A stretch of DNA of 64,000 nt from CALBPI01 sp038531945 (GTDB taxonomy: Bacteria > Pseudomonadota > Gammaproteobacteria > Steroidobacterales > Woeseiaceae). Shown here one piece after another: positions 33,018 through 41,513 of this stretch. The stretch is from positions 310,001-374,000 of the forward strand of contig JBCBBH010000003.1 of assembly GCA_038531945.1 (NCBI GenBank). Reading direction: 5' to 3'. Each line of letters begins with the position of its first letter. The stretch's first letter is position 1. The notes under the pieces were generated by a model. The model was not told where the DNA came from, searched no databases, and was given only the letters and a program-made list of their open reading frames with translations. Both the position numbers and the translations under genes were made by a program.

Positions 33018-33607
33018 CGCCGACGACCACATTCGAAAGACCGGAAGACCTGATGGCCGACTACTTAAACGATCGATTGTCGGCCGCTGAGCAGTACGTG
33101 TTCGAGGTGTCGCTGTCGGAATCAGCGGCGTTGCGCGAGACGCTTGAACACGAACGTAAGATCCAAGGCGTCGTGTCGAGCGACCAAAGTCACGCCGTGG
33201 CTCTACCACGCTTCGGCAATTTCGAGCAGAGAATCACGCGGCGGTCATCGTGGTTGCCGGACCTGCGCCAGGCGATGCCGATCGCCGCGGCGTTGGCATT
33301 GGCGGTGCTCGTTGGGGTGGCGACGATTGGCGTCCCGGATCACAGCGATGATTTTCAGACGCTGAGCGATGCGACGGCGGGGTATGATAAGCCGGTCGTT
33401 CGGATCGTCTTTCTCGAATCCGCGGCCGATGCCGAGCGGCGGGCATTCATGAGTGAGTATGCACTCGATCCGATCGCCATTTTCCCGGCGGCGCACTCGG
33501 TGGATGTCGCGGTGGGTGATGTGACTCGCGCTGAAGCGCTGATCGGAAAGTTGAACACGGACGAACGCGTTCGGTTGGTTAGGTTGGTCGATGAAACAGC
33601 CAAGTAA
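33014..33607 (+). CDS. single-TM anti-sigma factor with a periplasmic prodomain-like domain
   Basis: The ATG at 33014 overlaps the sigma stop and follows AAGGAG. The 197-residue protein has a cytoplasmic anti-sigma region (about 10-50; MADYLNDRLSAAEQYVFEVSL), one membrane segment (about 88-107) and an outer domain of about 70 residues starting KPVVRIVFLE. No zinc-binding HxxxCxxC is present. The outer domain (SEYALDPIAIFPAAHSVDVAV ... DERVRLVRLV) resembles in spacing the prodomain of the subtilase encoded next door. The sigma factor should be held at the membrane until this protein is cut or altered. Its stop overlaps the protease start. Confidence 0.82.
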   Translation: MTPTTTFERPEDLMADYLNDRLSAAEQYVFEVSLSESAALRETLEHERKIQGVVSSDQSHAVALPRFGNFEQRITRRSSWLPDLRQAMPIAAALALAVLVGVATIGVPDHSDDFQTLSDATAGYDKPVVRIVFLESAADAERRAFMSEYALDPIAIFPAAHSVDVAVGDVTRAEALIGKLNTDERVRLVRLVDETAK

Positions 33608-34787
33608 CAATTTGGGCTTCCACCGGTGGCAACACCGAATCGCGACCCTCGTCGTTGCGACGATTTGGCTCGCTGGCTGCGCGCTGCCGCAGCAGGGCCC
33701 GTCGATCGCCAACCAGTCGATTGCGGATGACGCCGTCGTCGTGGTCGTCGACGATCCCCGCCAGTCCTTGCGACGCATGAACGCAGGTCCTGGCTACGGG
33801 CTGCCGACGAACTACGGTGAAGATCCGTTGTTGGAACGTCAGAGTCGCGAGATCGCCGAGGACTATTCGCTGTCGATCATCGAGCAGTGGCCGCTCCGAT
33901 CACTGGGTGTGCATTGCTTCGTGATCGAGCGCCCTAGCGACGCGGTGCTCGCCCAGGTCACCTCGGATGTCAGAGTGAAGTGGCTACAGCCATTCAATGA
34001 GTTTGAATTGCAATCAACGCCAACGCCAGTGAGCAGTACCTCGACCGGCTGTGCGCTGTGTGACTTCAAGGCCGAGTATCAGAGCGCCGGTCGCAGCGTG
34101 ACCATCGCCGTGATCGATACCGCGGTGGATGCCGATCATCCCGATCTGCAACGCAGCCAATTGGTCACGCGAAACTTCGCAGGGCGCCGTGGTAATCCGG
34201 AAGAAGAGGATCACGGCACGGCAGTGGTCGGATTGATCTCGGCAATACCGAGCACAGAGAAAGGTCTCAGCGGCGCGGCGCATGAGGCGCGCGTGCATCT
34301 GTTGCGCGGCTGCTGGCAAGCCGACAACGGTCGCGGGCGCTGCAACACGCTGACGCTCGCGCTGGCTTTGGAAGCCGCGATCGAACTGGACCCGGATATC
34401 TTAAATCTGAGCCTGACGGGGCGAAGAGATCGCATTCTGGATGAGTTGATGAGCGTGTTGCTGCAGAAAGACACGCTCGTTGTTGCGGCGCATGACGAAA
34501 CGCGTCAATCCAATGCGCGGTTTCCAGCGATGCAGGAGGGCATCGTGTATGCCTATGGCGTGGAACGAGATGCAGCGCTCGAACCGGCCAACGATGTGTT
34601 GCTCGCGCCGCGACATGCGTTGTCGCTGACGCCGATGGGTGGCTACGACATCGTATCCGGGCATTCGATCGCGACACCGCAGCTGGTGGCGATGGCCGCA
34701 CGGCTCATGGATCACCATGACGACGCGACGCGCTCTGATACGATCATGAACTTGAAAGACTGGCTGGCGGACTATTACGAACAGTAG
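33591..34787 (+). CDS. subtilisin-family (S8) serine protease, lipoprotein
   Basis: The start overlaps the anti-sigma gene by 17 bases. A lipoprotein signal ends in LAGC (Cys30). Residues of about 80-140 look like an I9-type prodomain (REIAEDYSLSIIEQWP and DVRVKWLQPF). The catalytic domain has Asp176 in IAVIDTAVD, His208 in EDHGTAVVGLI and Ser359 in SGHSIATPQ (GxSxAxP form). Cysteines at 154, 157, 241 and 251 may form disulfides. It is expected to be an active protease tethered to the outer or inner membrane in the periplasm. Coupling to the anti-sigma suggests it regulates or is regulated by that protein. Confidence 0.87.
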   Translation: MKQPSNNLGFHRWQHRIATLVVATIWLAGCALPQQGPSIANQSIADDAVVVVVDDPRQSLRRMNAGPGYGLPTNYGEDPLLERQSREIAEDYSLSIIEQWPLRSLGVHCFVIERPSDAVLAQVTSDVRVKWLQPFNEFELQSTPTPVSSTSTGCALCDFKAEYQSAGRSVTIAVIDTAVDADHPDLQRSQLVTRNFAGRRGNPEEEDHGTAVVGLISAIPSTEKGLSGAAHEARVHLLRGCWQADNGRGRCNTLTLALALEAAIELDPDILNLSLTGRRDRILDELMSVLLQKDTLVVAAHDETRQSNARFPAMQEGIVYAYGVERDAALEPANDVLLAPRHALSLTPMGGYDIVSGHSIATPQLVAMAARLMDHHDDATRSDTIMNLKDWLADYYEQ

Positions 34788-34903
34788 AGTCCGTAAAGGC
34801 GAATGATATCGGGCACCGCAAGGCACCCTCGATGATCGGCGTTTCTGGCATACTTCGGCTTGGAGATTTGAGCATGCGATAACGACCGCATGACGCACGA
34901 CTG

Positions 34904-35635
34904 GTGACGAATTCGACGGACCGACAATGCGTTTCGCTTCGGCGAGTGCTCTTGAGCCTCGCTGTTTTCGTGTGCGTGGGTTTTGCGGCTCGCGACGCGC
35001 GAGCTGCTGAAGACGTGAGTGTCGTGTTCCTGTCGACCTCCGACTCAGTGTATCGCGGCGTATCTGAAGTCGACGGTGAACCGGCGATTGCCGCGAGTGT
35101 CACCTGGCAGCCGAGCGACGCGTTCTTCCTGGGCGTGTCAGGCCGGTTCGCCGATCCGCCGAACGCGCGCCAGCGCCACAATTCCATTGATGCCTACCTT
35201 GGCACGACCAAGGCAATCAACGACCAATGGCTCGGCACGTTGTCTGTGTTGCGCCGTGAGTTTCCGGGCTCGGTGAAAGAGTGGCAGTACACCGAGTACA
35301 ACGCGGAGCTCAGCCACGCGAATGGGCTGCGTCTGAACTACGCGTTTGCACCCGATTACTACGCGCACAACACGCGTGCGTCGCTAGTCGAAATCGAAAA
35401 GACCACCTTCCTATCGGAACATTGGTACGCCCGATTCGAAAGCGGCGCCGTGGCATTGTCGTCGGATCGTTTTGACGACTATCAATACGTGTCGGCTGGT
35501 TTCGGTTACACACAAGACCGGCTGTCGCTCGACGTGTCCTATGTTTGGAACAGCCAGGACGGTTCCGTACTGTTCGGCCCGAACGCCGTCGAATCTCCCG
35601 GCCTCGTTGTCGGTTTCTCTTACCGCCTTTTCTGA
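34904..35635 (+). CDS. TIGR02001-type outer-membrane beta-barrel protein
   Basis: The 243-residue frame starts with GTG and has a signal peptide cut after ARAA. The mature part begins VSVVFLSTSDSVYRGVSEVDGEPAIAASVTWQP, typical of the 'TorF' TIGR02001 family, and ends with GLVVGFSYRLF, the aromatic end of a barrel. Alternating strands fill the rest. The substrate is unknown. A GTG 14 codons further in is an alternative start but would cut the signal. It follows the protease after 116 bases and could be a target or client of the sigma circuit. Confidence 0.78.
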   Translation: MTNSTDRQCVSLRRVLLSLAVFVCVGFAARDARAAEDVSVVFLSTSDSVYRGVSEVDGEPAIAASVTWQPSDAFFLGVSGRFADPPNARQRHNSIDAYLGTTKAINDQWLGTLSVLRREFPGSVKEWQYTEYNAELSHANGLRLNYAFAPDYYAHNTRASLVEIEKTTFLSEHWYARFESGAVALSSDRFDDYQYVSAGFGYTQDRLSLDVSYVWNSQDGSVLFGPNAVESPGLVVGFSYRLF

Positions 35636-35746
35636 TTTTCGCAGTTTCTAAAATTCTCTTGAACTGAGCCGCGAGCCGCGGACTCCTACGCAGCGAATTA
35701 CTTCGACTTAGCCGAACGCGAAAGCGATCGTAGGAGAAACTGTGTC

Positions 35747-38700
35747 ATGAGAATCCAAAAACCAAAAAGCGCGCTAGCCACGCTTTGTATGGCTGTCACG
35801 CTGGCCGCGTGTAGTGACAGCAACAACGGGATCGCGCAACCCGCACCCACCCCAACACCGCCGCCGGCCGCGAGCACGTGTCCTGCCGTCGGTAACCTTG
35901 CGACCACCGAACTCGCACCGAACGAATGTGAAATCGGCGGCGTCCTCACAGAAAGCGCGACCCTCAGCGCTGCACAAACGTGGTTCCTCGAAGGCGGACT
36001 GCAGATCGGTGATGACGCATCGGTTGTCACGCTCGACATTGAAGCGGGTACTCAGATTCGCGGCGACAACGTCGGCGAAGTGGACCACATTGTCGTATTC
36101 CCTGGATCGGCATTACGGGCAAACGGCACCGCCGCACAACCTGTGCAGATGTTGTCAGACGACGATGGCGTCGACGGCTCGGCCGAGTGGGGTGGTTTGT
36201 TCTTAAGAGGCTTTAACGGATTGCCGACCCTCAGCGGTCCGCAAGGCGCGAACCAACTCGACTACGTCGTTGTCGCAGAAGCGGGCGACTCAGTGACCGT
36301 CACCATCGACGGTAACGATGTGACCTATCAAGACAACATCGTGTTGAACGGTATCGACAGCACCAGCACGCTGACATTCGTGCAGTCGCACAACTCGGCG
36401 CGCGACGGTCTGCACATCTTGAATGGCGATCCGCGTCTGTCGTGGATTCTCGCTACGGGCAGCGGCCGCGACGGTGTTTGGTATCGTGACTTCTCGGGTC
36501 TGATCAAAGATCTGATGGTGATTCACAACCGCGACACCGACGGCAGCACCGGTCGTTCTGGCATTTACGCGAGTGAGACGGTCGACGGTGACTCTAACCC
36601 TCGCATCGTCAACGCGACGTTGGTCGGTCGTGACGACTCGTCGGAAGCGGCGGGCGCGAGCGACAACGAAGCGGGTATCTTGTTTGCAGACAACACCGAT
36701 CAGATTCGTCTGGCGAACGTGTTGATCGCGAACTTCCGTAACGGTTGCTTCATTGCCGATGATGGTGCGGACCTGACCGGTATCGACACCGCGACGCCGG
36801 GACCAACATACCTCGACGGCGTGCATTGTGCGAACGAAGCCGGCGCGAACCCGATGTTCGGCATGGTGCGTGATGACGCAACCGGCTTCGACGATGGTGT
36901 GATCGCAGCGAACAACTCGATCAACGGCAACGGCTTGGTGTACTACAACGGTGCGGTCAACGCGATCACCTTCACCGGTGAAGTCGCCGATCGCAGCGAG
37001 AACTTCACGGCGAGCTGGTATCTCGACAACATCGGTGGCATCGGCAATGGCCTGGTTGGCGACTCGACGTTCCTGCATGCGTTCCTCGACGGTGACACCA
37101 ACAACGACCGAGTGGTTGACGCAGCGGACACCAACTCGACGTTCATCATCATGGACGATGGTATCGGTGGGTTTAACCAAGACGTCGCGAGCGACACCGG
37201 CGGTTACGACTTGACGCACATCGGTGCGGTTCGTGGTGGTTCACCAGCGAACGCGCAGTTCGACGGTTGGACGGTGGCAACGGGCACGAACGACGGCTTT
37301 GTTGTCATGCTGAACGACAACCTGGTCGGTTTGTCGGAATGTCCTGCAACGTTGGGGGGCGCGACGGTGACACCTTTGGATCGCCAGGGCGCTCGCAATG
37401 TGTGTGAAGTGACGGGTGTGATCAGCTCTGATGCGACCCTGACCAGCAACATCGAGTGGGCCCTGGAAGGTCGCGTACAAGTCGGTAACGCAGCGACTGT
37501 CGTCACGCTGACGATTGATAGCGGCACGCGCATCAAAGGCGACAACGTCGATGCGGTTGACTACCTGTTGGTGTACCCCGGTTCATCGATTCAAGCCAAC
37601 GGCACCGGCGCACGTCCGATTCGCTTTACGTCCGATGACGCAGGTGTCACCGGTGACGCAGAGTGGGGTGGTCTGTTTCTTCGCGGCTCGAACGGCATGG
37701 CCGGCGCGGGCGCACAAGCCGACAACCTGCTCGACTACGTGGTCGTCGCTGAAGCTGGTGCGGAAGCCATGGTCACGGTCGGCGGGACTACCACCACCTA
37801 TCGCGACAACATCGTTCTGAACGGGGTGGATCGCAACACGCGCTTGACGTTCGTGCAGTCGCACAACTCTGCGCGCGATGGTATCCACATCGTCAACGGC
37901 GATCCGCGTCTGTCATGGGTGCTGAGCACCGGCGCAGGCCGCGATGGCATCTGGTATCGCGACTTCACGGGCTTGATCAAAGATCTGATGGTCATCCACA
38001 ACCGTGATGCGGATGGCTCAACCGGACGCTCGGGTATCTACGCGAGTGAAACGCTGACGGGCAACTCGAACCCGCGGATTGTTAACGCAACGCTGGTCGG
38101 TCGTGACGACTCGAGCGACGTGGCCGAAGCAGCAGACGTTGAGTTCGGCATTCTGTTCGCTGATAACACCGATCAGATTCGCCTCGCGAACGTGTTGATC
38201 GCAAACTTCCGCAACGGCTGCTTCCTCGCGAACGATGGTGCGGATCTCAGTCAGATCGATACGATGACACCGGGACCAAACTACCTCGACGGTGTGCACT
38301 GCGCGAACGAAGCGGGCCCTAACGGTCAGTTCGGTATCGTCGCAGCGAATGCGGTTGGCTTCCCGAGTGGCACGATCGCGGCCAACAACTCGAACGGCAA
38401 CGGTCTTGTGTACTACAACGGTGCGGGAGGTGCGCTGCCGGCGGCCAACACGGCGTTTGATCCGAACGCGGGTGGCATCCAGTTCACCGGCGAAGTGGCA
38501 GATCGTGCCAACAACTTCACCGCTGGCTGGTACCTCGACAACATCCGCGGTATCGGCAATGGTCTGGTCGCCAACCCGCTGTTCCTGAATGGCTTCCTCG
38601 ACGGAGACACCAACCGCGATGGCGTGGTGAACGCGGACGATACCCGCTCACCGTTCATCATTGCCGACGATGGCCCAGACGGGTTCAACCAGGACGTCGC

Positions 38701-38833
38701 GGGCGACACTGGTGGTTACGACATGACGCACGCCGGTGCGGTTCGTGGCGGCGCGGTGACCAACCAGCAATTCGACGGTTGGACGGTCGCGACTGGCCGG
38801 AGCAGCGGATTCACGGTTCGCCAGTCGAACTAA
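35747..38833 (+). CDS. 1028-residue lipoprotein made of two tandem homologous halves
   Basis: An ATG with a GGAG site opens a lipoprotein signal (lipobox LAAC, Cys22) and a Pro/Thr linker. Two units of nearly 500 residues follow, beginning at about residues 45 and 532. Each contains EGGLQIGD/EGRVQVGN, AGTQIRGDN/SGTRIKGDN, EWGGLFLRG, LDYVVVAEAG, QSHNSARDG, RNGCF and a closing QFDGWTVATG. The repeated short strands look like a right-handed beta helix. DxDG-like acidic loops (DGDTNNDRVVDAADT) suggest calcium binding. Related proteins are annotated only as hypothetical secreted proteins. It is probably surface-exposed and may bind polymer. Confidence 0.85.
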   Translation: MRIQKPKSALATLCMAVTLAACSDSNNGIAQPAPTPTPPPAASTCPAVGNLATTELAPNECEIGGVLTESATLSAAQTWFLEGGLQIGDDASVVTLDIEAGTQIRGDNVGEVDHIVVFPGSALRANGTAAQPVQMLSDDDGVDGSAEWGGLFLRGFNGLPTLSGPQGANQLDYVVVAEAGDSVTVTIDGNDVTYQDNIVLNGIDSTSTLTFVQSHNSARDGLHILNGDPRLSWILATGSGRDGVWYRDFSGLIKDLMVIHNRDTDGSTGRSGIYASETVDGDSNPRIVNATLVGRDDSSEAAGASDNEAGILFADNTDQIRLANVLIANFRNGCFIADDGADLTGIDTATPGPTYLDGVHCANEAGANPMFGMVRDDATGFDDGVIAANNSINGNGLVYYNGAVNAITFTGEVADRSENFTASWYLDNIGGIGNGLVGDSTFLHAFLDGDTNNDRVVDAADTNSTFIIMDDGIGGFNQDVASDTGGYDLTHIGAVRGGSPANAQFDGWTVATGTNDGFVVMLNDNLVGLSECPATLGGATVTPLDRQGARNVCEVTGVISSDATLTSNIEWALEGRVQVGNAATVVTLTIDSGTRIKGDNVDAVDYLLVYPGSSIQANGTGARPIRFTSDDAGVTGDAEWGGLFLRGSNGMAGAGAQADNLLDYVVVAEAGAEAMVTVGGTTTTYRDNIVLNGVDRNTRLTFVQSHNSARDGIHIVNGDPRLSWVLSTGAGRDGIWYRDFTGLIKDLMVIHNRDADGSTGRSGIYASETLTGNSNPRIVNATLVGRDDSSDVAEAADVEFGILFADNTDQIRLANVLIANFRNGCFLANDGADLSQIDTMTPGPNYLDGVHCANEAGPNGQFGIVAANAVGFPSGTIAANNSNGNGLVYYNGAGGALPAANTAFDPNAGGIQFTGEVADRANNFTAGWYLDNIRGIGNGLVANPLFLNGFLDGDTNRDGVVNADDTRSPFIIADDGPDGFNQDVAGDTGGYDMTHAGAVRGGAVTNQQFDGWTVATGRSSGFTVRQSN
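35879..37300 (+). repeat. unit 1 of the internal duplication
   Basis: This stretch codes for the first copy of the large repeat in the 1028-residue lipoprotein. Blocks such as the ones coding for QSHNSARDG and GVHCANEAG are closely similar at DNA level to unit 2. Confidence 0.75.
37340..38830 (+). repeat. unit 2 of the internal duplication
   Basis: This is the second copy, slightly longer than unit 1 because of a short insertion near its C-terminal third (GGALPAANTAFDPNAGG). Many synonymous differences separate the copies, so the duplication is not recent. Confidence 0.75.
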
Positions 38834-38854
38834 TCTCCGCGGTTCGAAAGGAGC

Positions 38855-38889
38855 AGGGTGGCAACGCTTCGGCGTTGTCACCCTTTTTC
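38855..38889 (+). terminator. Rho-independent terminator of the duplicated lipoprotein gene
   Basis: AGGGTGGCAACGC and GCGTTGTCACCCT pair with one mismatch around a TTCG loop and are followed by TTTTT. It starts 21 bases after the stop codon. Confidence 0.9.
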
Positions 38890-39307
38890 GTTTTGCGGCG
38901 TCTACTCGCCAACTATGGGCAACGGCAGCCCATCGACCCGGCCGCGTCGACGCCACGCTTCCGCGAGCTCGGGCACCAAAGAAAACGTCCGTTTCATCGT
39001 CGCTAAGTGTTCCAGACGATCGCATTTTTCTCCGACTTAATGGTGAGTTCGCCGAGTTTGAAGTGCGAATTTCGCCTTTACTCAGTCGCCGAAGTCGCTC
39101 CATTTTCATGTCGATTCCAGCCCAACCCTGTGGGAAACCGCAACGCCTCTATCGGTTAAATCGCAGAAAAATCAAAGACCTCAGAATTCCATCAGGTAAA
39201 CATTCGGACGACATCAGGACTGCGGCCCACGGGTTGATCGAGCATCGGTGCCACGGCCAACGCCGTGTTTCACATGCATTCACGACAACGTAACGGAGCG
39301 CACGAAG
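38890..39307 (+). other. intergenic stretch upstream of the secreted-protein gene
   Basis: No supportable gene lies in these 418 bases. The part of about 39160-39300 is somewhat AT-richer and probably holds the promoter of the next gene; I see no clear -35/-10 pair or operator. Confidence 0.4.
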
Positions 39308-40288
39308 ATGACAATAAAAACAATCACGCGAGCAATGACCGCTTGCCTTAGCCTGACGATAACCGCCGGCCTAGCCTTGGGGGTTTCAATGGAGGCGTCT
39401 GCGGGAGACGCCAAGAAACACAAAAAGCAGCGAGTGTTTACCGAATACCTCCGCCCATCGACCGGATTCAACTCCGACTGCAATCGACCGGTGTTCGATT
39501 TGCCAGCACCGTTACCAGCGGGTCTGCATTTTGACTTTATCGGGTTGCATGACCCGAGCGTCAGCCCAGGGATGCCGGACAACGACGCGTTGCCGCTGAG
39601 CGCTGTCGATTGCGAGAGCGACGCCAATCGCGAGGTAGCAACAACGACCAACGTTGAGTTTCGAACCGTCAACGGGTTTCCTGATGTCGATTCGCGTCTG
39701 AAGAATCGCCGGAGTAACGAGGTCCCGACTGCGGCGCTGCTGGATGGCACGCGAGCGGCGCTGCCACCCGAGGGCGCATTGGGTGCCCCGTTCCCGCCTA
39801 CCCTCAGCCAACCGGCCGGTCCGATGTCATTGGGCGAGTTCCGGAATGTGAGTGGTGAGATGAAACTCCGATGCAGAAAAGATGGTACGGCGAAGGTTCG
39901 CCTAATAGTCGATGGCTATCGGCCCAACGCGCTGATCACGGTATGGGCTGTTTGGTTTGCAACACCCCCAGGCGCGCCTGGTCCGCAGATCGTGCCGTTG
40001 CCGTTTGGTGGTGTCCCGAACGCTGTGCCGATCAACAGGCACGGCCGAGGTGTGTTTGTGCGAGAGCTTGGCTACTGTCCGATGGACGTTCAGGAAAACG
40101 GGGACCGGCTGCTGGTTCTCGATTTGGCGGAACACTGGGATGGCGCGACCTACGGCGCGTTACCGGAAGAGCCGTTCACTTTGTTCAACTTCCTTGAGAA
40201 CCCTCAAGACCCCACGTCAGTATTTACGAGCCACATCGGTGGCACAGTCACGCTGAACCGTGGCGTCTTTCCGATGGCTCTGGATTAA
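39308..40288 (+). CDS. secreted protein of unknown function
   Basis: The ATG at 39308 follows a GAAG site and gives a signal peptide cut after ASA (near residue 32); a longer frame upstream is not needed. The mature protein of about 294 residues has a basic start (GDAKKHKKQRVF), conserved-looking aromatic and cysteine residues (FNSDCNRP, VDCESD, KLRCRKDG, ELGYCPMD) and a beta-rich centre (GTAKVRLIVDGYRPNALITVWAVWF). I do not recognise the family. It is transcribed on its own, tail to tail with the beta-lactamase-like lipoprotein gene. Confidence 0.65.
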   Translation: MTIKTITRAMTACLSLTITAGLALGVSMEASAGDAKKHKKQRVFTEYLRPSTGFNSDCNRPVFDLPAPLPAGLHFDFIGLHDPSVSPGMPDNDALPLSAVDCESDANREVATTTNVEFRTVNGFPDVDSRLKNRRSNEVPTAALLDGTRAALPPEGALGAPFPPTLSQPAGPMSLGEFRNVSGEMKLRCRKDGTAKVRLIVDGYRPNALITVWAVWFATPPGAPGPQIVPLPFGGVPNAVPINRHGRGVFVRELGYCPMDVQENGDRLLVLDLAEHWDGATYGALPEEPFTLFNFLENPQDPTSVFTSHIGGTVTLNRGVFPMALD

Positions 40289-40349
40289 TTGCCGGGGAGG
40301 GCGGCGGGAGTCGCGTCGCTCTCCTTTTCTTTCAAGACATCGCGCAGTC

Positions 40350-41513
40350 CTAGTCGCCCGAGAAGAACTTCGCGATCAGATCGTGGAAGACATCCTGAAA
40401 TTGCTGATCCGGGTCGACGAGATCGACCACCTTGGGCCACATCTGTACACCTTGCGCGCTATTGATGAAGACGATGCCGCCGTTGCGGGTTGCGGGCTGG
40501 TAGTAGCCGATTGCGCCTTCGCTGCGATCATTGCCGCCATGGTGCACGGTGATGCCATCGTCATACCCAAACACGAACCAGCCGATGCCGTGACCGTACG
40601 GCGATGGGCACGGGTCAACCGCATCCTCCGCACATCCCCAGATCTCGTTGTCATCCATCAGGGTTGCAACTTTCGATCGTTCGGCAGCAAACGTTTCGCT
40701 GACATCATCGTTATTCATGACCGCGACCAGAAACGCAGCGTACTCCTCGACCGTCACGAACAAATCGTCTGCGGCGCTCCAGTAGTCCGTCTCAAACTCA
40801 TGCTCGTCGACGAAAGCACCGGACGGATCAACGGGGCGAACGACATGCTTCCGAGTCTTTGCAATATCGTGTGAATTGGTCGTGTTGGTCATACCGATTG
40901 GGTCGAACACATGCGCGCGGACGATCTCTGGAAACGGTTGGCCGAGTTTCTCTTCCAGGAAGCGAGCGAAGATCCGAAAGCCTATGCCAGCGTAGTGATA
41001 ATTGCCGTTGGCTGGTTCATCGATGAACGCGAGCTTGCCGTCTTCGTACAAAAACGGCCAGTTGAGGAATCCCGCCTGATGCGTGAGCAAGATTCGCGGT
41101 GTTAACTGCTCGTGTCTTGGATCGTCGGCTATGTCGGGATGGATGAAGTGCGCCGAAATCGGCTCGTCCAGATCGATCAGTCCTTTCGAAGCTAACCGTA
41201 AGGCGACCTCGGCCGTGATGGATTTGTTGACTGAGGCGGTGTTGAACAGGCTCTGTGCACTCGACGGCACACCGGTCGACTCTTCGCCGTAGTATCCGGT
41301 CCACACTAACTCGCCATCGCGGATGATCCCGATGCCGACGGTGGCCGCATTGAACTCATCCATGAGTTCTGTGACGCGTTGTTCGACGTTGTCTGGCGGT
41401 GTGTAGCTTGTTTCGCTAGCGCAAGCGCAAACTGCCAACCCGGTGAGTGACGCGATGAGCCATCGAACGCCACTCAGCCGGTGTGGATGGTCATTGGTGG
41501 CACGTCGCTGCAT
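40350..41513 (-). CDS. serine hydrolase lipoprotein, beta-lactamase class C fold
   Basis: Start at 41513 gives a lipoprotein signal (LIASLTGLAVCAC). The 387-residue product carries S-V-N-K in NTASVNKSITAEV, the Y-x-A motif in NYHYAGIGF and HHGG near the end, the three motifs of class C beta-lactamase-like esterases and peptidases. It shares the family of the larger CBM9-bearing enzyme 8 kb away, and both have LSHQTGF/LTHQAGF-type blocks. It is probably a periplasmic esterase or peptidase. The beginning lies inside the 3' end of the MBL gene (overlap 40 bases), so the two are one operon. Confidence 0.85.
   Translation of the reverse strand: MQRRATNDHPHRLSGVRWLIASLTGLAVCACASETSYTPPDNVEQRVTELMDEFNAATVGIGIIRDGELVWTGYYGEESTGVPSSAQSLFNTASVNKSITAEVALRLASKGLIDLDEPISAHFIHPDIADDPRHEQLTPRILLTHQAGFLNWPFLYEDGKLAFIDEPANGNYHYAGIGFRIFARFLEEKLGQPFPEIVRAHVFDPIGMTNTTNSHDIAKTRKHVVRPVDPSGAFVDEHEFETDYWSAADDLFVTVEEYAAFLVAVMNNDDVSETFAAERSKVATLMDDNEIWGCAEDAVDPCPSPYGHGIGWFVFGYDDGITVHHGGNDRSEGAIGYYQPATRNGGIVFINSAQGVQMWPKVVDLVDPDQQFQDVFHDLIAKFFSGD

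Noticed and set aside
36290..37219. 309-codon minus-strand frame opposite the duplicated lipoprotein
   Set aside because: Shadow caused by GC-rich codon bias; the plus-strand protein has a signal peptide, a repeat structure and a terminator.
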